Shown here one piece after another: positions 11,328-22,277 of a DNA stretch of 64,000 bases; positions within the stretch are counted from its first letter, which is position 1, and each line of letters opens with the position of its first letter. Both the position numbers and the translations under genes were made by a program. Origin of the DNA: Malus domestica (Eukaryota > Streptophyta > Magnoliopsida > Rosales > Rosaceae); NCBI RefSeq assembly GCF_042453785.1, contig NC_091675.1:9684501-9748500 (forward strand), read 5' to 3'. The notes below the pieces were generated by a model that worked only from the letters and a program-made list of their open reading frames with translations, did not search any database and was not told the origin of the DNA.

Positions 11328-11370
11328 CAATCACAGATCCTACTAACTTGTGGAATCTTCAAGGTTAGGA

Positions 11371-12470
11371 TATATTTTAATGCACACATAATATTCAACT
11401 CGTGATTTCTAGTGGAGGGTCGACTCTTAACCACATTGAAAAAGTCAGCAAAGAGGGTTCCGGTAAGCATATCAGTCACTCCAAATTTGGAATCTTCAAG
11501 GTTAGGATATTTTCTCTTTCGACCCCAACGTAAGTTTACAGTTTCCACTACCCAGTTTCGTCCAATAGAAAGTTTCAACTCAATATAATAAGGTACATAA
11601 AATATATATGACAATATATGAGGAAGCCATCTTACGTACCATGCACATGTTAATATATTATTTTAAGTTTTTATTAACATACTATGTTGGAAGTAGAAGT
11701 TGAAATTTTAGACCACAAACAGTAACAAATTGTCCGTCCAAATTAGGCTTCCTCTAACATCTCTTGGCCTGGGGAAAAAAACATTATGTTCTGTTATATA
11801 CATGGAAGATCTAGTTCTACCCCAAGCAGCTTACATAACAAAATACTTTTTGTATCTCAGCTTGCTTGATTTACTCGGGACATAGCTCGCACCTCACCCC
11901 AAAAGGTTACAAAATAAGTTAGGAAAAAAAAAAAAAAACCTAGCTACAATAGTTCTGGAATCAACTTCTCGATATATTATTTTCTCTTTTGTCACAATTA
12001 TTTCTCAATGGTATGTATAATTGGTGATATGTAAAATAAATGGATGGGATTAAAAAAAATCTAACAATAATGAAAATCAAATTTAACAGCTAAAATACTC
12101 ATAATACTAAGATGCATAATATTGAAGACGGACCTCTTTTGTCATGTATTTTAGCTCGTTTTCTGGAGTTGTACATACACGAATAGTCGTACTTCCAAAC
12201 CTTCTCAGGGTCACCTTGAGTGGTGGAGTTAAGGTGGTTAGAAAAATAAGTTAGAATTAACATAGTTATTGCTTTCATTATATCACCACTTAGTATAACA
12301 GTCTAGTAAGTGAAAACGAAAAATCTAACCAAATTATTATGATCTGCCAATGTTACGACTTAGTCCTCTCTCATATCCTTTAGTGTAGATAATATCGTAT
12401 ATATTGGACATTTTAGGTCCCCTTTGAAATTAGAGGCAATGTATTATGGTAGTTTAAGTGCTAGAACTAA
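11371..12470. other. Upstream region of BIS copy 2
   Basis: The phrase GGAATCTTCAAGGTTAGGAT occurs twice (about 11352 and 11500), bracketing a 146-bp stretch absent from copy 1, so a local insertion or duplication occurred here. At about 11596-11745 lies a single diverged copy of the 248-bp unit that is amplified upstream of copy 1. A long minus-strand reading frame over 11201-11614 has no recognisable content and I do not call it. Confidence 0.5.
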
Positions 12471-13029
12471 GGCCATCTCCAATTGAAGGAGGGCCATAGG
12501 GCTCTTTTTAGCCTTATAGCCCTCCAAGAAATTATATTTTAATGAACAGTGTTAGGCCATATTTCATACCATCTCCAACCGAGGGGGCCAAATGGCCATA
12601 GGCCAAACATAACCTTGTGACCAAAAACCATCTCGAACCAAGGGTGCCAAATGGCCATGGGCCAAACATAATTTATTATTTCAATTTAAAGACTACAACA
12701 ACTTAAATTTAAAAACTACAACTTAAATTCAAAAACTACAACTTAAATATTAAAAACTACAACTTAAAAACTACGGCTAGCTTAGGTATTTATAGGAAAA
12801 AATTAGAATTTTTTTTTTTAAATTTTGTTCGGAAAAAAAAAATTTCAAATCCAACGGCTACTAGCGTCATCATTTGAATTTTGGGCCAGCCGGTTGGCCT
12901 GATTTGGTGTTTTTGGCCCGATGGGGTCCACGAGCCATTTGGCCTAACCCTCGGTTGGAGACGGTTTTCGTGTCATTTTAGGCTATTTTTAGCCCTATGA
13001 CCCTCTGACCGGATCGGTTGGAAATGGCC
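12471..13029. mobile_element. MITE, PIF/Harbinger type (559 bp)
   Basis: Ends GGCCATCTCCAATTG and, from the right, GGCCATTTCCAACCG, flanked by TAA at 12468-12470 and 13030-13032. Inside, a GC-rich motif around GGGGGCCAAATGGCCATAGG is repeated in tandem. No coding capacity. Confidence 0.82.
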
Positions 13030-14559
13030 TAAATATCTCTTATCATGATGTTACGGTTTCAATCTTAAAATTTTGTCCCATGTAAATTTTTCTTTTTGAA
13101 TGGTCTTTCATCAAGGCCTACTACTTTCTTTTATTTTTTTTTCTTTCATTCCTTGTGATATTTTTTAAGCAGAACTACACAGATGGACCTTTTGATGGTT
13201 ATATTTACATTGAGTTTTTGGATTGTGTTTTTTTGTTTGTTCATCCATTGTATTATGATAAATAATTCAATATTTTATAATTATAAAAAATGCACGTTTT
13301 CAAGAAGATAAAAAAAAAGATTGAAATAACTTCCATGCACGTTTTCAAGAAGAAAGACTTTTCATGTACATATGACCAAAAGAATTGGAAACAAATTCCT
13401 ACATCAAATTTTCAAGTTATTATAAGCTAGAAAAATGTACTACTTGGACAATTAACGGTGGCTTACTCTAATTCAGCATTACTAAGACATTTTTAGAGAG
13501 AATTCATGATATTGCATTATTAGACTGAGACGTCATGTGGTAGTGAATTCATTTCATGTAAGTGTTCCTCTAAATTTTGGCCCAACTAGAACTTTAGACA
13601 TTGAATTAAAAATGCGGGAGTATTAGTCCAATTATCCTTTTGGGTAGTGTTGTAAGACCTTCCGTCTATTTTGTAATAATAAGCCACTTACCTTTTACAT
13701 GGCGGCTTATTTGAAATTTGAGTTTTATTTCATTGTTTAAATTAGGTGAGTGTCGTTAAGAAAATAGGATTTGCAAGCACCTATCTCTAAAGAATCATTC
13801 TTCTCAACTATTCTTAATATAGAATTCAAATACATCTTGCACAACTTATAAATTTACAAATTCTGTCGAAAAAGAACTAACATGAAATTGATTCATCACC
13901 ACATCACGTCCTGATTCATATAAGTTATTCTTCTGCCACGGTAGGAGGGAGGGATTTAGGATTTGATTAATGTGGGGAGATGTACAATGTCACCTGCATC
14001 GGGCCAACTGCAAGTGGAATTAGATCATCCCTTAAGCAACTACGTTGACCGTGCGAAGTTGCATGTACCCAAGACTCTACAGACAGAGACAAACCAATTC
14101 GACGGGAGAAAATTCAAAATTGTTGTACGGATGACAAATCTGACTATCGGATGGATGCAAAGACTTGAACATTTGCATATATTTGTGGAATTGAGGTAGA
14201 AAGAAACGGCAAGGAGTTGGGGACATGTGAATATCCACAATGTCCGAAGGATAATATGAGGTGATAAGCACTAATCTTATTTAGCTTCTAGTTTAGTCTT
14301 TATTTATAAATATTAGAGAAATATATATTGAGAGATGAATAAGAGCAAAGGAAACTCTCCAAAAATTAAAAAAAATAAAATTCGATTCCAACTGTTAATC
14401 TTTTAAACGATATTAGCAGTTTAGAATCCTAACGGTTCAATTTTGATTTAAAACTGGACAATTGATGTGTGCATTTAAGTAAAGGAAATGTTGACGCATC
14501 GAGTCTATCCACCTTGGCCTGCCCTAATCGATGTTGTGCATTTAAGTAAAGGGAAATTT
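13030..14559. other. Intergenic, no gene assigned
   Basis: A 78-codon plus-strand reading frame at 13963-14199 (starting MINVGRCTMSP) is the only notable one; I recognise nothing in it and it lacks supporting context. The rest is AT-rich spacer. Confidence 0.5.
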
Positions 14560-14790
14560 GGTCAAACAAAGCTAGATGATCATATATTTGTGGAAGCAAG
14601 TTTCTTTATTTTCTGGTCAAAGGAAGTAACTTGTATTAGATAAGAAAAGGTAATAAAGCAATCCAAAAAAGCCAAGTACACTACAACAAAGAAGAACCGA
14701 ATACGAAGTTCCAAAAAAGAGGCAACCCACCCCAACAACAACAACAACAACGACATCGATTGAAGGACACCGCCTTTCACAGCAGTTGTT
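14560..14790 (-). mobile_element. Probable LINE 3'-end fragment
   Basis: On the minus strand the sequence contains GTTGTAGTGTACTTGGC, then CTTTATTACCTTTTCTTATC, like the 3' ends of plant L1 elements (compare TTGTTGTACTTGTTTTGATT at about 56991). A (GTT)n tract lies upstream of it. It is short, without coding sequence, and the assignment is tentative. Confidence 0.35.
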
Positions 14791-14869
14791 TTTTAATGAT
14801 TCTAGTGTTTAGTGTTGTCCTAGCACGAGTTCAATTCCAAGCTTCGTGGACGTTTCTTTTATTTTTTAT

Positions 14870-15983
14870 TTAAACAGCACTTTGTATTAGTTTGTTGTTA
14901 TCGATAAAAAAAATGCCTTTCAGTTTAGTATTTCAATTATTTTTCCTTTCTTTTTCGGCGGCCAGGGTTTTCTTTGTTTTCTAGGTTTTTCGTTCTCATA
15001 CAAGTCCACAGGACTGGCTGGCTGCCCACTTACCACGATTTTAATATTCCGTGGTCGTAACATTTTCATATAAGGCAAAAAAGTCGGATACATGCCGTTT
15101 TTTATCAAGATATCCGGTTTGGTTGTACGAATTAGACTAGTGATGCCAACTGACCGAAACTACCAAAATATAACAACATAAAAACAGTTATTATTAGCTA
15201 AAGAAAGTGACTGGAAGTTTCAAATTGTAAGAAAAAATGTGTGTACATTACTTATCTTAAGCGCCGGGCACCCGCGCTTTGACACAAATTGAAATCATGT
15301 TGTCAAACGGTAGATTGTCCAGGGTGCATGCACGCACTCAAGTAACCATATTTTTCTACGTCCTTCATTTCACCCTTTTTATCGTTTGATCCCCCTAACT
15401 TCTGGATTTTAGTCCTTTTGTTACCATATATATTATCGGGTGTTTCAGAGACATATTTTGACACAAGTTTTTAGGGGTCTTACGCCGTATTTATTTTAAT
15501 TATCCAACCGTTTATCTTCTATATCTTCTCTCAAATATTATCTCTACAAAAAAATCACTCAAATCTGAAGTAATATGACCATTCGATAATACTTTATCAT
15601 TTTTTCACAAAATTTATTCAAATTTATTAAATTACACTTCCTGAAGTTCTAATTTACTTTCATATTACTCTCTAACGTATTTACACCTATAACTAATTAC
15701 TTAAAATTAAAAAAAATTTCATAGATTAAAAAATTGCATTAAACATGTGTCAAAAATATGAGGAAGCAGATAGTCCATGAAGAGTCTCATTTTTAAAAAG
15801 GTCTCCTTAACATTTCTCTCCCTTAAATTCCAGCAGCCATCCCCATAATATATTGAAGCCACTATCCTTCTAATATTCCACAAAAAAAACCGCTATGGAT
15901 CATCTTCCTCCCTTACAAGCAGCCATCCCATAAAATATGGAAGCCACTAACCTTGAAAGATTCCACAACTAACGATCTGATTG
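14870..15983. repeat. Upstream module of BIS copy 3
   Basis: This module starts near AACAGCACTTTGTATTAG, passes through TTTTTCGGCGGCCAGGGTTT, GACTGGCTGGCTGCCCACTT and AAGTGACTGGAAGTTTCAA, and ends at the core promoter. It is repeated upstream of copy 4 (about 21187-22175), and, without a gene, at 26268-35180. The last ~250 bp hold a direct repeat of CAGCAGCCATCCCCATAA-type sequence, shared by copies 3 and 4. No ORF of note. Confidence 0.8.
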
Positions 15984-15993
15984 CTATATAAGG
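15984..15993 (+). promoter_or_regulatory. TATA box of BIS copy 3
   Basis: CTATATAAGG lies about 100 bp upstream of the ATG, preceded by TCTGATTG as in copy 4. Confidence 0.75.
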
Positions 15994-16085
15994 AACGGAG
16001 TAGTGGCTATCATTTTACTCCAACCTTTGAACTCCCCCTCTCTTTCAAGTTTTAACCAATCCCAATTCCATCTGCTATATCTTTA

Positions 16086-17658
16086 ATGGCGCCTTTGGTT
16101 AAGAATCAAGTAGAGCCTCAACATGCCAAAATCCTAGCCATTGGCACTGCAAATCCACCAAATGTCTACTACCAAGAAGACTATCCTGATTTCTTGTTTC
16201 GAGTTACTAAAAACGAGCACAGAACGGATTTAAGAGAGAAGTTCGATCGCATATGTAAGTGTATAATGCATGCATGATATATATGATACCACATATTTAT
16301 ACATTGTAACAAAACATATCATACATGAAATTATCTTACAATATGTAAGGTTTTTTATTTATTTTTTATCTCTCTATGGAATACTAATTGATCATGGGTT
16401 GTATACTATATTTCTAGCCTGTTATGAGGTTAAAGTGAATAATATCCCAACACCAACTAGTGTGTTCATGTCACAATATATGTTGTTAATTATGTTATAA
16501 CGATACCTTGGTACTGTATCATGCTGAGAGAAACTCAAACATAACATTATATTTTGACTGTTACCTTATTTTAATGGTTTGCCTCAGACGCATAAGGATG
16601 TAGAACTTAACCTAACATAAGTCTTAATTTACTAATTAACAGGTGAGAAATCAAGAACAAAGAAGCGTTACTTGCACGTAACAGAAGAGATTCTACAGGC
16701 TAACCCAAGCATATATACCTATGGAGCCCCGTCACTCGATGTGCGCCAAGACATGTTGAACCCTGAGGTCCCAAAGCTAGGGCAACAAGCAGCACTGAAA
16801 GCCATCAAGGAGTGGGGCCAACCTATCTCAAAGATCACCCACCTCATATTTTGCACAGCTTCTTGCGTTGACATGCCAGGTGCCGACTTCCAATTGGTCA
16901 AGCTCCTTGGCCTTAACCCATCTGTCACCAGAACCATGATCTACGAAGCTGGCTGCTATGCTGGTGCGACTGTCCTCCGCCTAGCCAAGGACTTCGCAGA
17001 GAACAACGAGGGTGCACGTGTCCTTGTGGTGTGCGCTGAGATCACGACTGTTTTTTTCCACGGACTCACTGACACCCACCTTGACATACTGGTGGGCCAA
17101 GCTCTTTTTGCTGACGGAGCATCTGCTGTGATAGTTGGGGCTAATCCAGAACCTGAAATTGAGAGGCCACTGTTTGAAATCGTGGCATGTAGGCAGACGA
17201 TCATACCTAACTCAGAGCATGGTGTGGTGGCCCACATTCGTGAGATGGGATTTGAGTATTATTTATCAGGAGAAGTCCCCAAATTTGTTGGTGGAAATGT
17301 TGTGGATTTTCTGACTAAAACTTTTGAAAAGGTTGATGGGAAGAAGAAGGACTGGAACTCCTTGTTTTACAGTGTGCATCCTGGTGGGCCCGCCATTGTA
17401 GACCAGGTGGAGGAGCAATTGGGTTTGAAGGAAGGGAAACTTAGGGCAACAAGGCATGTGTTGAGTGAGTATGGCAACATGGGAGCTCCATCTGTGCACT
17501 TTATTTTGGATGAGATGAGAAACAAGTCGATCGAGGAAGGCAAATCCACAACTGGTGAAGGTTTGGAATGGGGTGTTGTGATTGGAATCGGACCAGGACT
17601 CACTGTTGAGACAGTCGTGCTACGTAGTGAATCTATTGCATGCGAAAAACTTGCATGA
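16086..17658 (+). CDS. BIS: Biphenyl synthase (type III PKS), copy 3
   Basis: Exon 1 is 16086-16254, exon 2 is 16643-17658, with a 388-bp intron splitting the Cys codon. The product is 394 aa, four longer than copies 1 and 4: the end reads SIACEKLA because the usual stop after the Cys codon is read as Glu. The catalytic Cys (EAGCYAGAT), His (SVHPGGP) and Asn (YGNMGAP) are present, with Ala132, Phe197, Ala256 and Gly338 by CHS numbering. This copy differs from the others at pocket-lining or nearby positions: His for Asn257 and Glu at 264 in [12 protein letters not shown], and Tyr for Phe two residues before the catalytic His region (LFYSVH). These may affect starter choice or chain length, but this is inference. 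The gene looks intact. Confidence 0.93.
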
Positions 17659-18590
17659 AACAATGAGTACATTGGTTATGCATCTTACGTGTTGCAAGAG
17701 AATACAGCATACCCACCCGTGCTGCAGCTGAGTTTTCCTTCTGGTCTGATAATCATTTCACGATCACAGTTATTGTGATTAATTCTGTTCACATACATAA
17801 GAATAAGTCTCTTTGGATTAGAGGGTCCAGATATGTACTGCTAGTCCATAGGCTTTGGTTTTTCATTTAATTAATAAGATTGTGTACTTTGTATTTGGTT
17901 TGGAGTAGCCGCAAATATGCATGCATTATTGTAAGATTTTGAGACACTAACAAAAGAAATTAAAGCATCTCTTTTGTTGCAAGCTCCAAGATCCGGGATC
18001 ATGAGAAGAATAATAATACACTGACATGGAATAAAATGGTTGATATGTCGCAAGGGTTTGTCTTATTAAGCTGAGAAAACTGGAATCTATACTAATTAAA
18101 ATAATTAGGTGGTCCCCAGAGCATTATAGTGACAGAAAACAACGGTTTACGATATGACTCTGATGCGCCTACTGCCTCAATGAGGGAGGGTCAAACATAG
18201 AAAAGATTGGTTGGCTATGAAGGGGATTTTTCAGTGTACCAAAATGATGGACCGGTATACAACGTACGATGATATAAGTAGAGGAGCACTTTGAATAAAA
18301 GAAAACTCTCTTTCATGATAGACCCTTGATCAACCTTGACTCTTAAGCTGTCATAGAAGTCGAGAGAGAATATGAATAAGAAGGAAACAATACTATTTTC
18401 ATCATACCCTTTGTATCTTACAATTCCTCCTATATAGCTACTGACCACAACAGCCTTTACCAATTACAACAAACTAACAACTTTTACAACTAATACAATC
18501 TTATTCACTAATATGATGACACTTGGCACTATCTCAATTGACATACAACAACCATTTATCCCCCAGATTCCTATCATTTCAACTGTATTA
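17659..18590. other. 3' flank of BIS copy 3
   Basis: This region includes the 3' UTR and is colinear with the flank of copy 4 (shared CTGCAGCTGAGTTTTC, AATCATTTCACGATCACAG, TTAATTAATAAGATTGTG). The parallel continues beyond the insertions in copy 4's flank at AGCTGAGAAAACTGGA. No second gene is seen. Confidence 0.65.
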
Positions 18591-18914
18591 TGAAGAAAGT
18601 TGAGGTTCTACCATAAAATCAATTGACAATATAGGGAGTAGCTAACCTCTTATAAGCCTATACAAGGTCCTTGACTCATTCTCAACACGCCCCTTACGTG
18701 TGGTGAATTTTCAAGTCTAACACGTGTACAACATAACAGGGTGATGTGGAGTGCATATGGCCGTTTGGCTTTACACGTGGGACAAACGGCTCTGATACCC
18801 TGAAGAAAGTTGAGGTTCCACCATAAAACCAATTGGCAATATAGGGAGTTGCTCAACCTTTTATAAGCTCATGCAAGGTCCATCCTCCCATCAATGTGGG
18901 ACTTATTCTCAACA
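18591..18914 (-). mobile_element. TRIM-type LTR element (324 bp)
   Basis: Two direct terminal repeats (18591-18687 and 18801-18914) start TGAAGAAAGTTGAGGTT and end TTCTCAACA; the left is shorter. The target duplication TATTA flanks both sides. Next to the right repeat lies CGGCTCTGATACCC, the reverse complement of a primer-binding site for initiator Met tRNA, so the element is on the minus strand. The 113-bp interior has no coding capacity, as expected of a TRIM. It looks complete in structure; terminal-repeat divergence suggests it is not young. Confidence 0.85.
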
Positions 18915-19080
18915 TATTATAACACGTACTACATAATGTATCAATTCATGTTCCAAAAATCTTTGAAAGTTTTCTCACTAAGAAAGGGTCTAGTTTGGCT
19001 TTAAGAGAAATACTTTATTGATAACAAAAAAAGAATAATGCTAGGTAGATCATTTATTGAGACTAAATTTACAGGCCATG

Positions 19081-20529
19081 TGTAATACCCTGAAAATTTT
19101 TAATATATGAAATAGTTATTCATAATTATGAATATGTGGGAAAAATAAAAAATAAATCGATTTATGATTATGGAAATAGAATTGGGAAATTTTAAAGTTT
19201 TGTTTCCGACATTTTATATTATTCATTGAGAAATTATATTAATTTATTTGAATCTAGTTTTAAATTAAACTAGTTACGAAGTTTGAAGTTGGAAATTAAT
19301 TATTTAAAATCCGTCAACCTTTTTAGGTCACAATTTATATTTGAGAATAGAGCTCGACCTCACGAACACGTGGGCACAAACCGTTTGTGAAACGGAGTTA
19401 TAACGAAAGAGTTATTAACGTTTAAAGTTAGGGACAAAATGGTAAATTGGTCATTAATTTGGAAGGCTCCAGATTTCTGGAGAAATCTGATCAGTCATGT
19501 GGACATCTGGGATTAAAAGGCGAGGAGGAATAAGGAGGGAGGAGGACCAATGAGGGGGAGGACCAAAGGAAAGGAGAGAAAGGGGAGAAAGATGGGGAAA
19601 CCGGGTTTTTCCCCCAACTCGTGACCCGACCCGGCGTAATCTCCCAACTCCGATCACCATTCATGACAAGGTTGGTGTCAAAATGACCCTTACCTCGAGA
19701 AACATCGATTCGCTTCCATTTTCATTCGAAAATGTAGGAAAATTGGGTGGATTTTAGGTGAAACCCGTACGGAGGGGTGCACAGGTTGGGCTTAAATTCG
19801 CCACGATCTGAAACTAACTCCTCCCATTTACACTACCAAAACACTCTCCTTAAACCCAGGAACAAATCTCATGATTTGGTTAGGGCGTCAGAGTTGTTTT
19901 AGAGCCGAATCACGAACACCCAAAAATAAGGGTTCCGACGGTTCGTGGACAATTTGAGGTGTTTCCCGGCCAAATTGGCTTTGGCCACAGGTATGAAAGT
20001 TGTTCTACTCATTAAGATCTACTTGACTGTAAAATTTGGAAATTTTTGGAAAAAGTTGATTTTCCGGCGAGTCGGGGGGCCGACCGCCACCCGCGGCGGC
20101 GCGTGTGGCAGCGCCTGGCTAGTGGGCTGACTCTACCATTTTTCATGCTAATTTTGATGTTCTGAATCCATAGTTTATATTTCACATGGTGAAAATGTTT
20201 GGACTGAATTTGTGATTGTTGGTCACTAAGATGTTAAAGTTAATGGGAAGTGTATGTGAACTACGAGAGGCTTGATCCCGCTCAAGGATACGTAGGCAGT
20301 CTAACAGTGTTAGATGCAGCCTTAAATACCCGAGAATTTTATTTTTAGTTGAGAATTATTCTTAGATCGTAAATTTATTTAAGTGCAGTAAAGGTAGTAA
20401 ATTGACAAATATAATTGTTATGCTTTGTTAAGAGAATTCAGGTTATAGAATGTGTGGAATTAAGGAACTTAATGGCCTATCTCCGATAATTATTGCCGAA
20501 AATAAAAATTTCCGTGGCGGGGTGTTACA
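19081..20529. mobile_element. Solo LTR (1.45 kb), probably Ty3/gypsy
   Basis: The sequence begins TGTAATACCCTGAAAA and ends GGGTGTTACA, and is flanked by the 5-bp duplication CCATG (19076-19080 and 20530-20534). No interior region or second repeat is present, so this is a solo LTR left by recombination. The ends resemble plant Ty3/gypsy LTRs, but without an interior the family is inference. It lies between BIS copies 3 and 4. Confidence 0.82.
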
Positions 20530-20534
20530 CCATG

Positions 20535-22175
20535 TGATGTTTCACCAATAAAAAAAAATAAACACGATTAACCAACACTTAAGTAATAATCTAATCATCA
20601 ACAATTACGTCTTATAATTTACAAAATATTGTTTAAATAGTTGATATCCACAACATTACCCTTAAAAAACATCTGAAAACGATGACATCAATCTTGCTTA
20701 AGCATTTCGTTGTCGGGGGTGAAAAATATACTTTATTAGCAAGTAATGAGGTTTGTTTCTGTAGTTTAGGTGAAGTCTCGTTTTAATATCTTGGGAGTTC
20801 TTTATGTAAGGGGGGAATCTATGCATATAACGCACAATTTATGTGGCATATCTTTTATTTGTGATTGATATAAACTAAGAGGAGAGAGAGAACAAGAAAA
20901 GAAAAGGAAAAATCATAATCACTCATCAACAATAAGAAACAATTTGCAGCTGTTGAGGTTAATCCACCAAAAGCATTGGCCATCTTAACTCTGGAATCTG
21001 AATATTTGCCAATTTCATTCTAGTCCAGCCCAGTTCGTTAGTCTGCTTACTTGACGGAATTTGCATCCGCATATGCTTGTGAACAAACTTATGTCATATA
21101 TCGTCATGAGTTTGACGAAGAGTGTTGAGATTTTAAGATTTTATTAGCATTTCTTATTAGCGTTTGCTTCAGAGTTTACTATTTATTTAAACAGTACTTT
21201 ATATTAGTTTGTTGTTATCGATTAAAAAAATGCCTTTCCGTTTAGTATTTCTTTTCCCTCTCTTTTTCGGCGGCCAGGGTTTTTATTGTTTTCTAAGTTT
21301 TTCGTAATCTTACAAGTCCACAGGACTGGCTGACTGCCCACTTACCACGATTTTAATATTTCGTGGTCATCATATTTTCATATGGGGAAAAAAAGTCAGA
21401 TACATGCCATGTTTGATCAATAAATCCGGTTTGGTTGTACGAATTAGACTAGCCAACAGACCGAAACTACCAAAATATAACAAACTAAAACGGTTATTAT
21501 TAGCAGAAGAAAGTGACTGGAAGTTTCAACTTGTAAGAAAAAATGTGTATACATTACTTATCTTAAAGCGCCGGGCACCCACGCTTTGACACAAATTGAA
21601 GTCATGTTTTCAATATGGGGTGTGTCGGAGACATATTTTGACACAAGTTTTTGGGAGGCTTACTTTGTAATTTGTTTTAACGATTCAACCGTTTATCTTT
21701 TATATCTTCCCTAAAATATCATTTCTACAAAAAATCACTCACATCTAAAGTCATATGACGGTTTGACAATACTTTATCATTTTTTCACAAAATTTATTCA
21801 AATTTTTTAATTTATGTTTCCTGAAGTTCTAATTTACTTTCGTATTACTCTCTAACGTATCTACCCCTATAATTAATTACTTAAAATTAAAAAACTTTAT
21901 AGATTAAAAAATTGCATTAAACATTATAAAAACATTGTCTAAAAAATATGAGGTGTTAAAAAATCCACGAAAAGTCTCACTTTTGATAAAGTCTCCTTGA
22001 CATTTCTCTCTCTTAAATTCCAGCAGCCATCCCCATAAAATATTGAAGCCACTATCCTTCTAATATTCCAAAAAAAAAAACCCCTGTGGATCATCTTCCT
22101 TCCTTACAAGCAGCCATCCCCATAAAATATGGAAGCCACTAACCTTGAAAGATTCCACAACTAACGATCTGATTG
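20535..22175. repeat. Downstream flank of copy 3 and upstream module of copy 4
   Basis: The first part (about 20540-21180) resembles the stretch downstream of copy 4 at about 25610-26260 (shared TAGTTTAGGTGAAGTCTC, TGTGGCATAT, ATAAACTAAGAG). From about 21187 the upstream module begins (AACAGTACTTTATATTAG, TTTTTCGGCGGCCAGGG, AAGTGACTGGAAGTTTCAAC), matching 14870-15983. No gene is seen between. Confidence 0.75.
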
Positions 22176-22185
22176 CTATATAAGG
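22176..22185 (+). promoter_or_regulatory. TATA box of BIS copy 4
   Basis: CTATATAAGG, about 100 bp upstream of the ATG; the surrounding 100 bp are almost identical to copy 3. Confidence 0.75.
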
Positions 22186-22277
22186 AACGGAGTAGTGGCT
22201 TTCATTTTACTGCAACCTTTGAACTCCCCCTCTCTTTCAAGGTTTAACTAATCCCAATTCCATCTGCTATATCTTTA

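Larger units (their letters stand above)
9293..11370. repeat. Duplicate of the BIS copy 1 unit
   Basis: This stretch is colinear with about 1-2135: 3' flank, exon 2, intron, exon 1, 5' UTR and TATA region all match, with small indels. The similarity shows that copies 1 and 2 arose by a direct (same-strand) duplication of about 2 kb or more. Confidence 0.85.

Noticed and set aside
11201-11614. 137-codon minus-strand frame reaching into BIS copy 2 exon 1
   Set aside because: It crosses the core promoter and 5' UTR and includes a local duplication; BIS starts at 11217 by homology.
13963-14199. 78-codon reading frame
   Set aside because: No recognisable domain, no splice or neighbour context, and an overlapping antisense frame of similar size.
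16270-16500. 76-codon frame in the intron of BIS copy 3
   Set aside because: Intronic, AT-rich and not kept in the copy 4 intron.
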